The position numbers and the translations under genes are program-made. Shown here piece by piece: positions 41,100 through 49,559 of a stretch of 55,963 nucleotides of DNA. Source of the DNA: an uncultured Desulfuromonadales bacterium. Lineage in GTDB: Bacteria; Desulfobacterota; Desulfuromonadia; Desulfuromonadales; Geopsychrobacteraceae. The stretch is taken from the NCBI GenBank assembly GCA_945787295.1, contig CALZHQ010000020.1, forward strand, positions 1-55,963, read 5' to 3'. Under the pieces are notes generated by a model. The model was given only the letters and a program-made list of their open reading frames with translations. It was not told the origin of the DNA and made no database searches. Each line of letters begins with the position of its first letter. Positions within the stretch are counted from its first letter, which is position 1.

Positions 41100-42209
41100 A
41101 TGTTCTTTCGTTTATGGGGCATAGGGTGGTTGATGGCCAGTCTGCTTTTCAGCGGACCAGCGCTTGCCGCAACCGGGGAAGGAGCGGTTCCGTCGTTGCT
41201 GGATAGCCTTCGTCTGGAAAAGACTCTGACCTTTTGTGGCGAGCAGGTTCCGCTGGATGCCCCCGACGTGCGGGAACGGATGGAAAAGGAGCTGCTGCTC
41301 TCGCTCTGGGACCGGGATCAGGCAGTGTTGTGGCTGAAGCGCTCAACCCGTTATCTGCCGACTATCGAAGCGATGCTTTCGCAGGCTGGACTGCCCGATG
41401 ACCTGAAGTATATCGCCCTGGCCGAAAGCGCCTTGCGGCCGCATGTCGGCTCGCCCAAGGGGGCGATCGGCTTCTGGCAGTTTTTACCGGAAACCGGTCG
41501 TCGGTACGGCTTGACCGTCAATGAGCAGATCGATCAACGCAGGAATCTGACGGCGTCGACCAAGGCGGCGCTGGCCTATTTCACCGAGTTGTATGAAAAA
41601 TTCGGCAGCTGGAGTCTGGTTGCGGCAGCTTTCAATAGGGGGGAGGAGGGTCTGCAGGCAGAAATCCTGGCCCAGGGTGTCAGCAACTTCTATCGACTCT
41701 ACCTGCCGCTGGAAACCCAGCGTTACCTGTTCCGAATTCTGTCCGCCAAGCTGATTCTGACCCAGCCGCAGCGGTACGGCTTTCATCTGCAGGCCGAGGA
41801 CTATTATCCGCCCGTCACGTTTGCCAGCGTTGAACTGACCACCTTCGAAGAGACCAGCCTGACGGTGGTGGCGCAAGCGGTGCAGACCGATTTCAAGCGG
41901 ATCAAGGATTTGAACCCGGAGTTGCGCGGACATTACCTGGCCGCGGGAACCCACACCTTGGCTGTTCCGGAAAACACGCCCCAGGGTGTTCAAGAGCGTT
42001 TCAATAAGGGCCATCAGCAGTGGAGCCAGCAGAGGCAGGAGCGGATTTACATCGTTCAGCCTGGCGATAACCTCTCGACCATTGCCGAACAATTTCGCGT
42101 CCCCCTGGCGGCGATCCTGATATGGAATCGCATCGATCTGAACAGCCCGCTATATCCCGGTGATAGACTGATTATCAACCCGGCAGGAGGGCGTACCTAC
42201 AGCCCCTGA
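41100..42209 (+). CDS. mltD: Membrane-bound lytic transglycosylase (MltD-like) with LysM
   Basis: A 369-residue periplasmic or outer-membrane enzyme that cleaves peptidoglycan to form 1,6-anhydro-muropeptides. The signal peptide ends near ALA (residue 22). The SLT domain has catalytic Glu109 in ALAESALRPH, then SPKGAIGFWQFLPETGRRYGL and SLVAAAFNRGEEGLQ. A LysM domain (YIVQPGDNLSTIAEQFRVPL) ends the protein. No lipobox Cys is visible. ATG 41100 follows GGAAGGAGAATCA. MltD family often has more than one LysM; here one is clear and a degenerate one (LTVVAQAVQTDFKRIKDLNP) precedes it. Confidence 0.9.
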   Translation: MFFRLWGIGWLMASLLFSGPALAATGEGAVPSLLDSLRLEKTLTFCGEQVPLDAPDVRERMEKELLLSLWDRDQAVLWLKRSTRYLPTIEAMLSQAGLPDDLKYIALAESALRPHVGSPKGAIGFWQFLPETGRRYGLTVNEQIDQRRNLTASTKAALAYFTELYEKFGSWSLVAAAFNRGEEGLQAEILAQGVSNFYRLYLPLETQRYLFRILSAKLILTQPQRYGFHLQAEDYYPPVTFASVELTTFEETSLTVVAQAVQTDFKRIKDLNPELRGHYLAAGTHTLAVPENTPQGVQERFNKGHQQWSQQRQERIYIVQPGDNLSTIAEQFRVPLAAILIWNRIDLNSPLYPGDRLIINPAGGRTYSP

Positions 42210-42399
42210 AGTCAGCTCTTCCCACTGGCCCCTTTGTTTTCCGCTATTTGAAGATTGCTCATATCAAATCAAGCTGTAAGGTTAACGGCTCGCTGCAGGT
42301 CTGACCCCATTATTATGTTCAAAATTGGCCCTAACTTTAGTGCCAAAATCTTTGTATCTTTACTTAACAAACGGTCTCAGTCTTGGTTTCGCAAGCGAA

Positions 42400-43794
42400 T
42401 CAGTGACAGATTTGAGATAGAAGAGCAATCCCCTCTTCTATCTCACTTGCGGTCGGGCCACCGAAGCCGAGCATCAATCTGGTGGCATCAGACACGCCAG
42501 CGGCGCAGGTCCAAGCGAATGGAAACAGGTTGATTCCTTTTTGTTCTGCTTGGCGAATGATCTCTGCTTCAGCGCAGGTTGCATGGGGCAACTGCAGAAC
42601 AACATGGAGTCCCGCCCCTTGACCGTCAATTACGGCCAGGGGGCCAAAGTTTTTATCGATGGCCCAGAGCATTTTATCGTGCTTCTTTTTATATATGCCG
42701 CGCATCCGCCGAATTTGCCGGTCCCAGTACCCCTGCTCCATGAATTTTGTAAGGGTCCGCTGCTCAAGCTGGGAGACAGAGGAAAAGTAGTACTGAAACA
42801 GGCTGCGATAATCTGCAAGCAATGAGCGAGGCAGGACCATGTAGCTGATTCGCAAGGCAGGGGAAAGGACCTTAGAGAATGTCCCCAGGTAGATGATATT
42901 GCCGTGCGGTCTCAGACCCTGTAAAGATGGGATCGGTTTGCCGCTGTAGCGGAGTTCACTGTCATAGTCATCTTCGAGGATAAACTTTTCGCCTGCTTCG
43001 GCCCACTCGATCAATTTCAACCGCTTGGCGACGGGCATCACATAGCCGAGCGGCAACTGGTGCGAAGGGGTGACATAGGCGATAGTACTGTTTCCCGCTA
43101 TGAGGAGATCAAGGTCGATTCCATCAGATCGGACCGGAACCGGAACAGTGCTGTATGAATGGTTACGAAAAACAGCACTGGTGAGAGGATAGCCGGGATC
43201 TTCCACTGCCACACAGGAATGATCTTGCTTCAGCACATTGGCGACGATGCCGAGACTCTGTTGGAGCCCTGCAGTGATAACAATTTGCTCCGGGTCACAA
43301 ACAACTCCGCGGGAACGTTCCAGATAGCTTTGAATGGAAAAGCGCAGCCCCAGTTCTCCCTGAGGGTCGCAATACTGGGAAAGCTGTTGGGGATTTTCAC
43401 GTAGACACTCGATTGAGAACTTTCGCCACAGGCGATTGGGAAAACTCGCCTGGTCGAGGCGAGCCGGGTGGAAATCGTAGCGATAGACCGGTGCTCTTTG
43501 CAGGGGTGGAGGCTGATTGTCAGGTTTGGTCAGTAAAGACCTTGGAGCCGCATCTTGGTCAAGGGGCGAAACGAAATAGCCGCTGCGGGGTTTGCTGTAG
43601 ATATAGCCTTCTGCGAACAGCTCCTGATAGGCACCATCGACGGTATTGCGACTGACCGCAAGGTTGTTGGCCATGTCGCGAACAGACGGCAACTTGGAAT
43701 CAGCAGGCAATCTGCCCAAGAGAATATGTTCTCGCATCTGATTGTAGAGCTGTTTAAACAAAGGGATTGGGGCATGGCTGTCCAGAAAAAACAT
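42400..43794 (-). CDS. MocR/PdxR-type transcriptional regulator (GntR-aminotransferase fusion)
   Basis: A 464-residue fusion. Residues 1-75 are a winged helix-turn-helix of GntR type (IPLFKQLYNQMREHILLGRL, LPSVRDMANNLAVSRNTVDGA). The rest is an aminotransferase fold I domain with PLP Lys in YLGTFSKVLSPALRISY and the ILEDDYDSELRY motif. MocR/PdxR proteins sense pyridoxal phosphate or amino acids and regulate a divergent gene. The ATG at 43794 (GGAAG upstream) is preferred; 43809 is an alternative. The divergent neighbour is a PNPOx-like gene, with a perfect palindrome between, making that gene the likely target. Confidence 0.92.
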   Translation of the reverse strand: MFFLDSHAPIPLFKQLYNQMREHILLGRLPADSKLPSVRDMANNLAVSRNTVDGAYQELFAEGYIYSKPRSGYFVSPLDQDAAPRSLLTKPDNQPPPLQRAPVYRYDFHPARLDQASFPNRLWRKFSIECLRENPQQLSQYCDPQGELGLRFSIQSYLERSRGVVCDPEQIVITAGLQQSLGIVANVLKQDHSCVAVEDPGYPLTSAVFRNHSYSTVPVPVRSDGIDLDLLIAGNSTIAYVTPSHQLPLGYVMPVAKRLKLIEWAEAGEKFILEDDYDSELRYSGKPIPSLQGLRPHGNIIYLGTFSKVLSPALRISYMVLPRSLLADYRSLFQYYFSSVSQLEQRTLTKFMEQGYWDRQIRRMRGIYKKKHDKMLWAIDKNFGPLAVIDGQGAGLHVVLQLPHATCAEAEIIRQAEQKGINLFPFAWTCAAGVSDATRLMLGFGGPTASEIEEGIALLSQICH

Positions 43795-43832
43795 AGCACT
43801 TCCGATCATTACGGCAGCTTAGAAACATGTGT

Positions 43833-43859
43833 TGCGATAAGCCAAGGCTAATTATCGCA
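43833..43859. promoter_or_regulatory. Palindromic operator between MocR and PNPOx-like genes
   Basis: TGCGATAA and its exact reverse complement TTATCGCA are separated by 11 bases, within the 122-base intergenic region. Such a site fits binding by a dimeric GntR-type regulator. Candidate for the MocR operator. Confidence 0.55.
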
Positions 43860-43931
43860 CAGTCGTTCAAGAAAAACTGACTCTTTTAACAAGAGCAGGA
43901 TAACCAGACAACAAAGCAGGAGGTCGTCACG

Positions 43932-44303
43932 ATGATTCCAGAAAAATTACAGGAAATAATGAAAAAAGATGGCGTGGTTGCAATCGCAACCTTGGGTGAA
44001 GAGGGTCCGCACATGGTGAATACCTGGAACAGTTACCTCCGGGTTTCAGAGGAGGGACGATTGCTGATCCCGGCAGGCTATATGCATAAAACCGAGGCGA
44101 ATGTTGCCTACAATAATCAGGTCTTGATCACCTTGGGGAGTAGTAAGGTGACGGGTAATAATGGCCCAGGAGCGGGCTTTCTGATTAAAGGTACGGCTGA
44201 GTTCATCACCAAGGGGCCGGACTTTGATCTGCTAAAGTCGAAATTCAGTTGGTTGCGGGCCACGCTCGCCGTCACCATCGATTCTGCCACTCAGACCTGG
44301 TAG
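43932..44303 (+). CDS. Pyridoxamine 5'-phosphate oxidase-like FMN-binding protein
   Basis: A 123-residue split-barrel flavin protein (GVVAIATLGEEGPHMVNTWN, LLIPAGYMHKTEANVAYNNQ, GAGFLIKGTAEFI). These act as FMN- or F420-dependent reductases or oxidases; the substrate is unknown. The neighbour regulator suggests a role in pyridoxal phosphate or amine metabolism. ATG 43932 has CAGGAGG upstream. It is convergent with the YcxB gene across a hairpin. Confidence 0.87.
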   Translation: MIPEKLQEIMKKDGVVAIATLGEEGPHMVNTWNSYLRVSEEGRLLIPAGYMHKTEANVAYNNQVLITLGSSKVTGNNGPGAGFLIKGTAEFITKGPDFDLLKSKFSWLRATLAVTIDSATQTW

Positions 44304-44324
44304 CGTGCTGGCAGCAATGGAAGC

Positions 44325-44368
44325 AAAAAGGGGAACAGGCACCTGGGGAGCCTGGCCCCTATTATTTT
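44325..44368. terminator. GC-rich hairpin between convergent genes
   Basis: AGGGGAACAGGC pairs imperfectly with GCCTGGCCCCT and is followed by ATTATTTT. The GGGGacAGGC…GCCTGtCCCC pattern resembles interspersed REP-type palindromes; a related phrase, AGCCTGTCCCCTTT, occurs at 54571-54590. Confidence 0.6.
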
Positions 44369-44877
44369 GTTCTGAAACCCTTGATTTCCGACACCTCGGC
44401 CGCCGCTAAAATCCGGACAATTCGATTTGCTTCGCCGGCCGTCAGCTCCGCAGTTGGAATAAAAAAGAAGGCGCTCCGGTCATGGTAAAGCAAAAATCCG
44501 GGGGCCAGTTTTCGGTAGCCGACAAAGTTGTCCCACGGCTGGCGGTAACCGGAATTTTCACTGCGCACCGAGAGCTCTTCCGGAGAAACGGAGATGGTTA
44601 ACTCTTTACCGTAAAAAGGGTGCTGGCAGGCCGCGCGCAACGATTTGTAGGTCAGCAGATGCTTTGACAGTACGCCGAAAAAACCGGTCGCCATCAGCAG
44701 CCCGGCGATCGTTTTCGACGCGTAATAACCACCAAAACCGAGTGAGCCGATGATGATGCAGATGGCTCCCCACAAATAGCGGATCTTCAGTTCGCGGTCA
44801 CAGCTGTAGTGCGCTTCGTAAAACTGTCGCCAAAGATCTTTGGTCAGCTGGTAATTGAGGATGATGGATACGGGCAT
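44362..44877 (-). CDS. YcxB-like membrane protein
   Basis: A 171-residue membrane protein: residues 1-30 soluble, then two transmembrane helices (about 31-50 and 55-72), then a beta-rich C-terminal domain (SVSPEELSVRSENSGYRQPWDNFVGYR) characteristic of the YcxB family of unknown function. The start lies 27 bases after the BI-1 stop, so it is probably co-transcribed with it. Confidence 0.78.
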   Translation of the reverse strand: MPVSIILNYQLTKDLWRQFYEAHYSCDRELKIRYLWGAICIIIGSLGFGGYYASKTIAGLLMATGFFGVLSKHLLTYKSLRAACQHPFYGKELTISVSPEELSVRSENSGYRQPWDNFVGYRKLAPGFLLYHDRSAFFFIPTAELTAGEANRIVRILAAAEVSEIKGFRTK

Positions 44878-44904
44878 GTGGGTCTCTTCAGCCTCCGCCT
44901 GAGC

Positions 44905-45561
44905 CTAGCGGCGTCCCAGAATCCTTACCAGTCGCAAGAACAGGTTGATGATATCCATATACAGCGCCGCAGCTGAGTCGATGGCGTTGTCGACGGTTTT
45001 CGGGATGCTGTTGGCGCGGCCCCAGTCGTAGCCGATGTAGCCGCAGAAGATCAGCACCACGATCCAGTCGATGATGGTGTGGTGGGTGCCAAAGACAAAG
45101 ACCATCACCACTTCGGCGATGATGGTGCAGATCAGTGCCACGAACAGGCCACGGGCGATGCTGCGGAAAAAAGCCGGGTACATGGTGCCGAGGATCATCA
45201 TGATGCAGGTGATGATCGCCGTCGACTGAATGGCATCCATCACCACGCCGGGGCTGTAGCGGCTGACCACCAGGTTGATGATCAGCCCGAACGGCGAGAC
45301 CACCAGCAGGTAGCCCAAAAAGCTGACCGGCGGGCTGTCCGATTTTGAGAACAGCGCCACCCCGGCAAAACAGCAGGCGAAGTAACCGATAATAAGTACC
45401 CACATGTTGATGCTCATGATCGCTTCAACCGGGATGTACTTGACCATAAAGTAGTTGATGCCGAAACCGATCAATAGGGTGACGCCGATGATGGCGTTGT
45501 ACAAACTGGCGTTGATTTCGGTGGCGGTAGACTGTGTGCGTTCGAAGACGTTGGTTTGCAT
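44905..45561 (-). CDS. Bax inhibitor-1 family membrane protein (YbhL/YccA-like)
   Basis: A 218-residue multi-pass protein with about seven transmembrane helices. The BI-1 hallmarks are ASLYNAIIGVTLLIGFGINY, VVSRYSPGVV and the C-terminal YMDIINLFLRLVRIL. The family acts as pH-sensitive Ca2+ leak channels or as inhibitors of the FtsH protease. An intact copy here, while a decayed fragment lies at 40930, points to a paralogue lost. ATG 45561 has AGAGGAATCC upstream. It follows the stomatin gene by about 20 bases, a likely operon with nfeD and stomatin. Confidence 0.9.
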   Translation of the reverse strand: MQTNVFERTQSTATEINASLYNAIIGVTLLIGFGINYFMVKYIPVEAIMSINMWVLIIGYFACCFAGVALFSKSDSPPVSFLGYLLVVSPFGLIINLVVSRYSPGVVMDAIQSTAIITCIMMILGTMYPAFFRSIARGLFVALICTIIAEVVMVFVFGTHHTIIDWIVVLIFCGYIGYDWGRANSIPKTVDNAIDSAAALYMDIINLFLRLVRILGRR

Positions 45562-45580
45562 GGATTCCTCTTGTGTCTTT

Positions 45581-46519
45581 CTAATTGTGAGTCGGAACTG
45601 TTTTGGTTTTCCCGACAATCGACATTGCGGTTGCAACCATGCCTGCCATGTCTCCCATGTTGGAAGGGATCAGCATTGTATTGCTCTCTTTGGCAAGTTG
45701 ACCGAATTCCTTGACGTATTGTTCCGCCACTCGCAGGTTCGCAGCCATTTCTCCGCCCTCTGCATTCAGGGCCTCAGCGATCAGCTTGACACCTTCAGCA
45801 GTTGCTTCGGCCACCAACTTGATCTCTTCGGCCTTACCTTTGGCCTCATTGACACGTTTGGTCATTTCGCCTTCAGAAACGGCAATCGCTTCTTCTTTTA
45901 AGCCTTTGGCCCGGTTGACCCGTGAATCGCGATCTCCTTCAGATGTGGCAATCGCGGCACGTTTCTCGCGAACAGCTTTCATTTGCGCTTCCATCGCTTG
46001 CATGACTGTCTGCGGCGGTGTCAGGTCTTTAATCTCGTAGCGAAGGACTTTAATGCCCCAGTTGGTCGCAGCAGCGTCAATGGCAGCAACAATCTGCTGA
46101 TTCAACGTGTCCCGTTCTTCAAAGGTTTTGTCCAGTTCGATTTTGCCGATAACCGAGCGCAGAGAGGTTTGTGCCAACTGCGCTGCGGCAAGTTCATAGT
46201 TGTCGATGCCATAGGCTGATTTTTTACTGTCCATAACCTGCATATAAAGGACACCATCGACGGCGATGCTGATGTTATCTGCAGTAATACAGGTTTGGCT
46301 CTGGACATCAATGACCACCTCTTTTAGTGAGCGTTTATAAGCAACGCGATCCAGGAAGGGGACCAATATATGAAAGCCTGCGCTGAGAGTTTTACTGTAC
46401 TTGCCGAGCCTTTCGACAATGTACTCCATCCGTTGCGGAACAACGACGGCAGTCTTAACCAGAACGATAACGACAAAGACGGCCAATACGGCAAAAATGA
46501 TTAAACCTGGTGTCAACAT
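45581..46519 (-). CDS. SPFH/stomatin-like membrane protein (QmcA-like)
   Basis: A 312-residue protein with one N-terminal helix (4-27), a Band-7/SPFH domain (VVPQRMEYIVERLGKYSKTL, SLKEVVIDVQSQTCITADN), and a coiled-coil region (REKRAAIATSEGDRDSRVNR, EAKGKAEEIKLVAEATAEG). It assembles into membrane microdomain cages and modulates proteases such as FtsH. The nfeD gene lies just upstream, a highly conserved pair. ATG 46519 with CAGGAGTATTT upstream. Confidence 0.94.
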   Translation of the reverse strand: MLTPGLIIFAVLAVFVVIVLVKTAVVVPQRMEYIVERLGKYSKTLSAGFHILVPFLDRVAYKRSLKEVVIDVQSQTCITADNISIAVDGVLYMQVMDSKKSAYGIDNYELAAAQLAQTSLRSVIGKIELDKTFEERDTLNQQIVAAIDAAATNWGIKVLRYEIKDLTPPQTVMQAMEAQMKAVREKRAAIATSEGDRDSRVNRAKGLKEEAIAVSEGEMTKRVNEAKGKAEEIKLVAEATAEGVKLIAEALNAEGGEMAANLRVAEQYVKEFGQLAKESNTMLIPSNMGDMAGMVATAMSIVGKTKTVPTHN

Positions 46520-46553
46520 TAAATACTCCTGTACCGAAGGGTGAGGAAATGGA

Positions 46554-47024
46554 TTAGGAATTACTATCTGCGCTTTTGATGATTGGTTTAACGATCAGGA
46601 CCATGCTGTTGTTAGCTTCTTGTCCTGCAACCACAACTCTCTGATCTTTTTCAATTTGAACGTCAGCCGTTGCCCGCCAAAAGGTACCATCCAGTTGTAT
46701 TTCACCGTATCCGTCTTTATCGATCGCTTCGGTCACCACGGCTTTTTGACCGACCTTGGAAAATTCTTCATCGACCCCTGTCTTGCTCTTGCCTTTAAAG
46801 GTATTCAGCCCGTAGCGGCGCAGGGTGAAGAGCAGAACCAAAGAAGAAATTATGAAGATAATCAATTGAGTGGTGAGCTCTAGCTCCGGAAGGAAAAAGA
46901 CCGTACCGGCCACTACCCAGCTGCCGGCGGTAAAGAAAATCAGGATGAAGCCGGGGACCATCATCTCCCCGATGAGAAAGCCAATGCCGATAAAAAACCA
47001 AATGAGATAGAGTGAAATGGGCAA
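46554..47024 (-). CDS. NfeD family membrane protein
   Basis: A 156-residue protein: three transmembrane helices (about 5-66) and a soluble OB-like beta domain (VGQKAVVTEAIDKDGYGEIQ, WRATADVQIEKDQRVVVAG). NfeD-like proteins regulate SPFH partners. It starts with TTG at 47024, supported by AAAAGGAGTACGG; no ATG or GTG is nearby. Short-form NfeD without a protease domain. Operon: nfeD, stomatin, BI-1, YcxB. Confidence 0.9.
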   Translation of the reverse strand: MPISLYLIWFFIGIGFLIGEMMVPGFILIFFTAGSWVVAGTVFFLPELELTTQLIIFIISSLVLLFTLRRYGLNTFKGKSKTGVDEEFSKVGQKAVVTEAIDKDGYGEIQLDGTFWRATADVQIEKDQRVVVAGQEANNSMVLIVKPIIKSADSNS

Positions 47025-47052
47025 ACCGTACTCCTTTTAAGTTGCTGACTTT

Positions 47053-47089
47053 AAATAAAAAGCCACCTCTGCATCGGCAGACGTGGCTT
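47053..47089 (-). terminator. Rho-independent terminator of the DUF2058 gene
   Basis: Minus strand AAGCCAC…GTGGCTT with an inner TCTGC/GCAGA pairing and TTTTTATTT tail. Confidence 0.8.
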
Positions 47090-47223
47090 CACATATCTAT
47101 ATCGAGTTTCCCAAAATCCCCTCCAAATGACGTTAACAACTTGTAGATACTAAAGAATCAGAATCAGATGGTCAAACAATATCATCTCCGGATAGGTTTT
47201 CTTAGCTTCCGGAAAGACTACTA

Positions 47224-47730
47224 TCAATCGGTCGGATATTTATCCTCAATATGCGCTGGGTCATTGTAGACGAGAATCGAATTCTTATCCCGTGTCAAAA
47301 CCTTTGTAACCGTCTCGACGGAGATCAGGACCGGCTCCCCATTCTGCATGGCCAAACCGATCCGCCCTTGGGCGAGTTTGTCGGCGATATTCTGCCGCAG
47401 CGAAATTTTCTTTATCTTCCCACCCGTGACATAGTGATAGACCGCATCACCCTCTTCTACGGGGGAACAATTGGTCTCAATCAGTTGCTGCGCGGCCGCC
47501 AGATCGGCTTTGCGTTGGGCCTGTTGGTTCCGCTCTTTATTTAACTGACGATCCTGTTTCGCCCGTTCGACCTGTTGTTGTTGCAGCCTTTGCTTTTCAT
47601 TGTCTTCGGCAGAGATAAGGCCCTTGCGTTTCTTCTGATTCTTCACTCTTTTTTCGTGAACGGCTTTTTTGACCTGCTTTTTGTCAACCAACCCCGCCTT
47701 AAGCAGCTGATCTTGAATGGAAAGGCCCAT
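47224..47730 (-). CDS. DUF2058 family protein (YaiL-like)
   Basis: A 168-residue protein of the YaiL/DUF2058 family. The N-terminal LSIQDQLLKAGLVDKKQVKK motif is the family signature. A Gln/Arg-rich coiled coil follows, and then a C-terminal domain (VYHYVTGGKIKKISLRQNIA). It may bind nucleic acid, since the family is nucleoid- or RNA-associated in some reports; activity unknown. Separate from the thioesterase gene by 77 bases. Confidence 0.9.
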   Translation of the reverse strand: MGLSIQDQLLKAGLVDKKQVKKAVHEKRVKNQKKRKGLISAEDNEKQRLQQQQVERAKQDRQLNKERNQQAQRKADLAAAQQLIETNCSPVEEGDAVYHYVTGGKIKKISLRQNIADKLAQGRIGLAMQNGEPVLISVETVTKVLTRDKNSILVYNDPAHIEDKYPTD

Positions 47731-47807
47731 CTGAAACTCCAGGAAATCTTTTGATGATTGAAGAAAAAAACAGATTAAAGCTACAAAGAAATCGGGACAA
47801 AGAAAAC

Positions 47808-48257
47808 CTATTTTTTCTTCGGTAAAACAATCGGCTGAAAATCCTCTGTGTGTGCCAAGGCTTCAAACTTATCCACCAACTGCTGGGGCGGCTGCACAAT
47901 CCGCCGGGTTTTCAGATTGAGCCAGGCACCGTCCATGTCGATCGTAGCGCACAGCTCGTCACCGCGGCAGATCTGGTGACGGATGCTCCATTTGCGGTGG
48001 TCGTCCGACACGCCGGTCAGTGCCACATCGATGACCAGTTCGTCCCCGGATTTCAGCTCCCGGTAGAATTTTGCTTCTTCTCGGGACAGCACTGGACCGA
48101 TCCCGTTACGGGCCATCCAGTCGATGCCGAAGCCGTGTTTCTGCAGGTAGGCGATCCGTGCCTGGGCGCCGTAATCGTAATAGACCGAATGGCGCACATG
48201 GCCGTTCGGATCAAGGTCGGCCCAGCGGACGACGATTTCTTGTGCAAACAATTCCAT
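47808..48257 (-). CDS. Acyl-CoA thioesterase (hotdog fold, FadM-like)
   Basis: A 149-residue hotdog thioesterase with the 4-HBT-type catalytic stretch VRWADLDPNGHVRHSVYYDY; the Asp (ADLD) is the active-site base. It hydrolyses acyl-CoA. It sits 25 bases downstream of the acyl-CoA dehydrogenase gene, so both act in acyl-CoA turnover. ATG 48257 with AAAGGAATGAAG upstream. Confidence 0.88.
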   Translation of the reverse strand: MELFAQEIVVRWADLDPNGHVRHSVYYDYGAQARIAYLQKHGFGIDWMARNGIGPVLSREEAKFYRELKSGDELVIDVALTGVSDDHRKWSIRHQICRGDELCATIDMDGAWLNLKTRRIVQPPQQLVDKFEALAHTEDFQPIVLPKKK

Positions 48258-48282
48258 ACTTCATTCCTTTGAGGCAGAAGGA

Positions 48283-49461
48283 TTAGATATATCCCGCAAT
48301 TCCGGTCACTTTTTCACCGATAATCAGGTTGTGGATATCGTGGGTGCCTTCGTAGGTATAAACCGTCTCCAGGTTGTTCATATGCCTCATGACCGGGTAC
48401 TCGTCGGTGATGCCGTTGGCCGCGAGGATGGTTCTGGCGGTGCGGCAGATTTCCAGCGCCTGCTGGACGTTATTCATCTTGCCCATGGAGATCTGCGCCG
48501 GGCCGATACCCCCCTGATCTCTTAACTTGGCCAGCTGCAACGACAGCAGTTGGCCTTTGCTCAGTTCGGTGACCATACCGGCCAGTTTCTGCTGCTGCAA
48601 CTGAAAAGAGGCGATCGGTTTGCCGAACTGAATCCGCTCGCCGGCGTACTCCAGGGCGCACTGGTAGCAGGCATCGGCCGCACCGAGCACGCCCCAGGTG
48701 ATACCGTAGCGGGCCTGGTTGAGGCAGCTGAAGGGGGCTCTGAGCCCTTTGGCCTCCGGCAGCAAACTCTGCTCCTCGTCGACCAGCACGTTGTCGAGCA
48801 CCAGCTCGGAGGTGACCGAGGCGCGCATTGACCACTTGCCTTTCATCAGCGGGGCGGAAAAGCCTGGGGTGTCCTTCTCGACCAGAAAACCACGGATGCC
48901 GTCAGCGGTCTGCGCCCAGACCAGGGCGACATCGGCAATGCTGCCGTTGGTGATCCACATTTTGGTGCCGTTGAGGCGCCATTTGCCATGCTCCTCTTTG
49001 ACCGCCTTGGTGCGCATCCCGCCCGGGTTGGAGCCGAAGTCGGGCTCGGTCAGGCCGAAGCAGCCGATCGCCTCGCCACGGGCCATTTTCGGCAGCCAGT
49101 GATCCTTCTGTGCCTGGCTGCCGTAGGTGAATATCGGGTACATCACCAGCGCGCCCTGCACCGAAGCGAAACTGCGCAGGCCCGAGTCGCCGCGCTCCAG
49201 TTCGTACATCAACAGACCATAGGCGGTGCTGGAGAGTTCGGCGCAGCCGTATTGCTGCGGCAACGAGGCGCCGAGAAAACCGAGCTTCGCCATCTGTGGA
49301 ATCAGCTGTTCAGGAAATTTCTGCTGCTGAGCATAGTCTTCGATAATCGGCAGCACCTCGGCATTGACAAAGGCGCGGGCGGTCTGCCGGACCAGTTTCT
49401 CTTCATCGCTGAACTGGTCCTGAATCCCCAGATAATCGGTCATTTCTGTTTGGATCTTCAT
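48283..49461 (-). CDS. Acyl-CoA dehydrogenase (glutaryl-CoA dehydrogenase-like)
   Basis: A 392-residue FAD enzyme. The catalytic Glu371 is in TYEGTHDIH, typical of glutaryl-CoA dehydrogenases; GCFGLTEPDFGSNPGGM, KMWITNG and LLPEAKGLRAPFSCLNQARYG are family landmarks. In anaerobes it oxidises glutaryl-CoA or aromatic-degradation intermediates to crotonyl-CoA or glutaconyl-CoA; other short-chain dicarboxyl substrates are possible. It is followed by the thioesterase. ATG 49461 has AAAGGAGCC upstream. Confidence 0.9.
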   Translation of the reverse strand: MKIQTEMTDYLGIQDQFSDEEKLVRQTARAFVNAEVLPIIEDYAQQQKFPEQLIPQMAKLGFLGASLPQQYGCAELSSTAYGLLMYELERGDSGLRSFASVQGALVMYPIFTYGSQAQKDHWLPKMARGEAIGCFGLTEPDFGSNPGGMRTKAVKEEHGKWRLNGTKMWITNGSIADVALVWAQTADGIRGFLVEKDTPGFSAPLMKGKWSMRASVTSELVLDNVLVDEEQSLLPEAKGLRAPFSCLNQARYGITWGVLGAADACYQCALEYAGERIQFGKPIASFQLQQQKLAGMVTELSKGQLLSLQLAKLRDQGGIGPAQISMGKMNNVQQALEICRTARTILAANGITDEYPVMRHMNNLETVYTYEGTHDIHNLIIGEKVTGIAGYI

Positions 49462-49559
49462 CTATCGGCTCCTTTGGGCTGCCATGGATTGGACGATCGC
49501 GCAGCTATCCCGATCAGGAATATAATACGGGACAGTCCCTAGCCGAAAACCTCGCCAAG

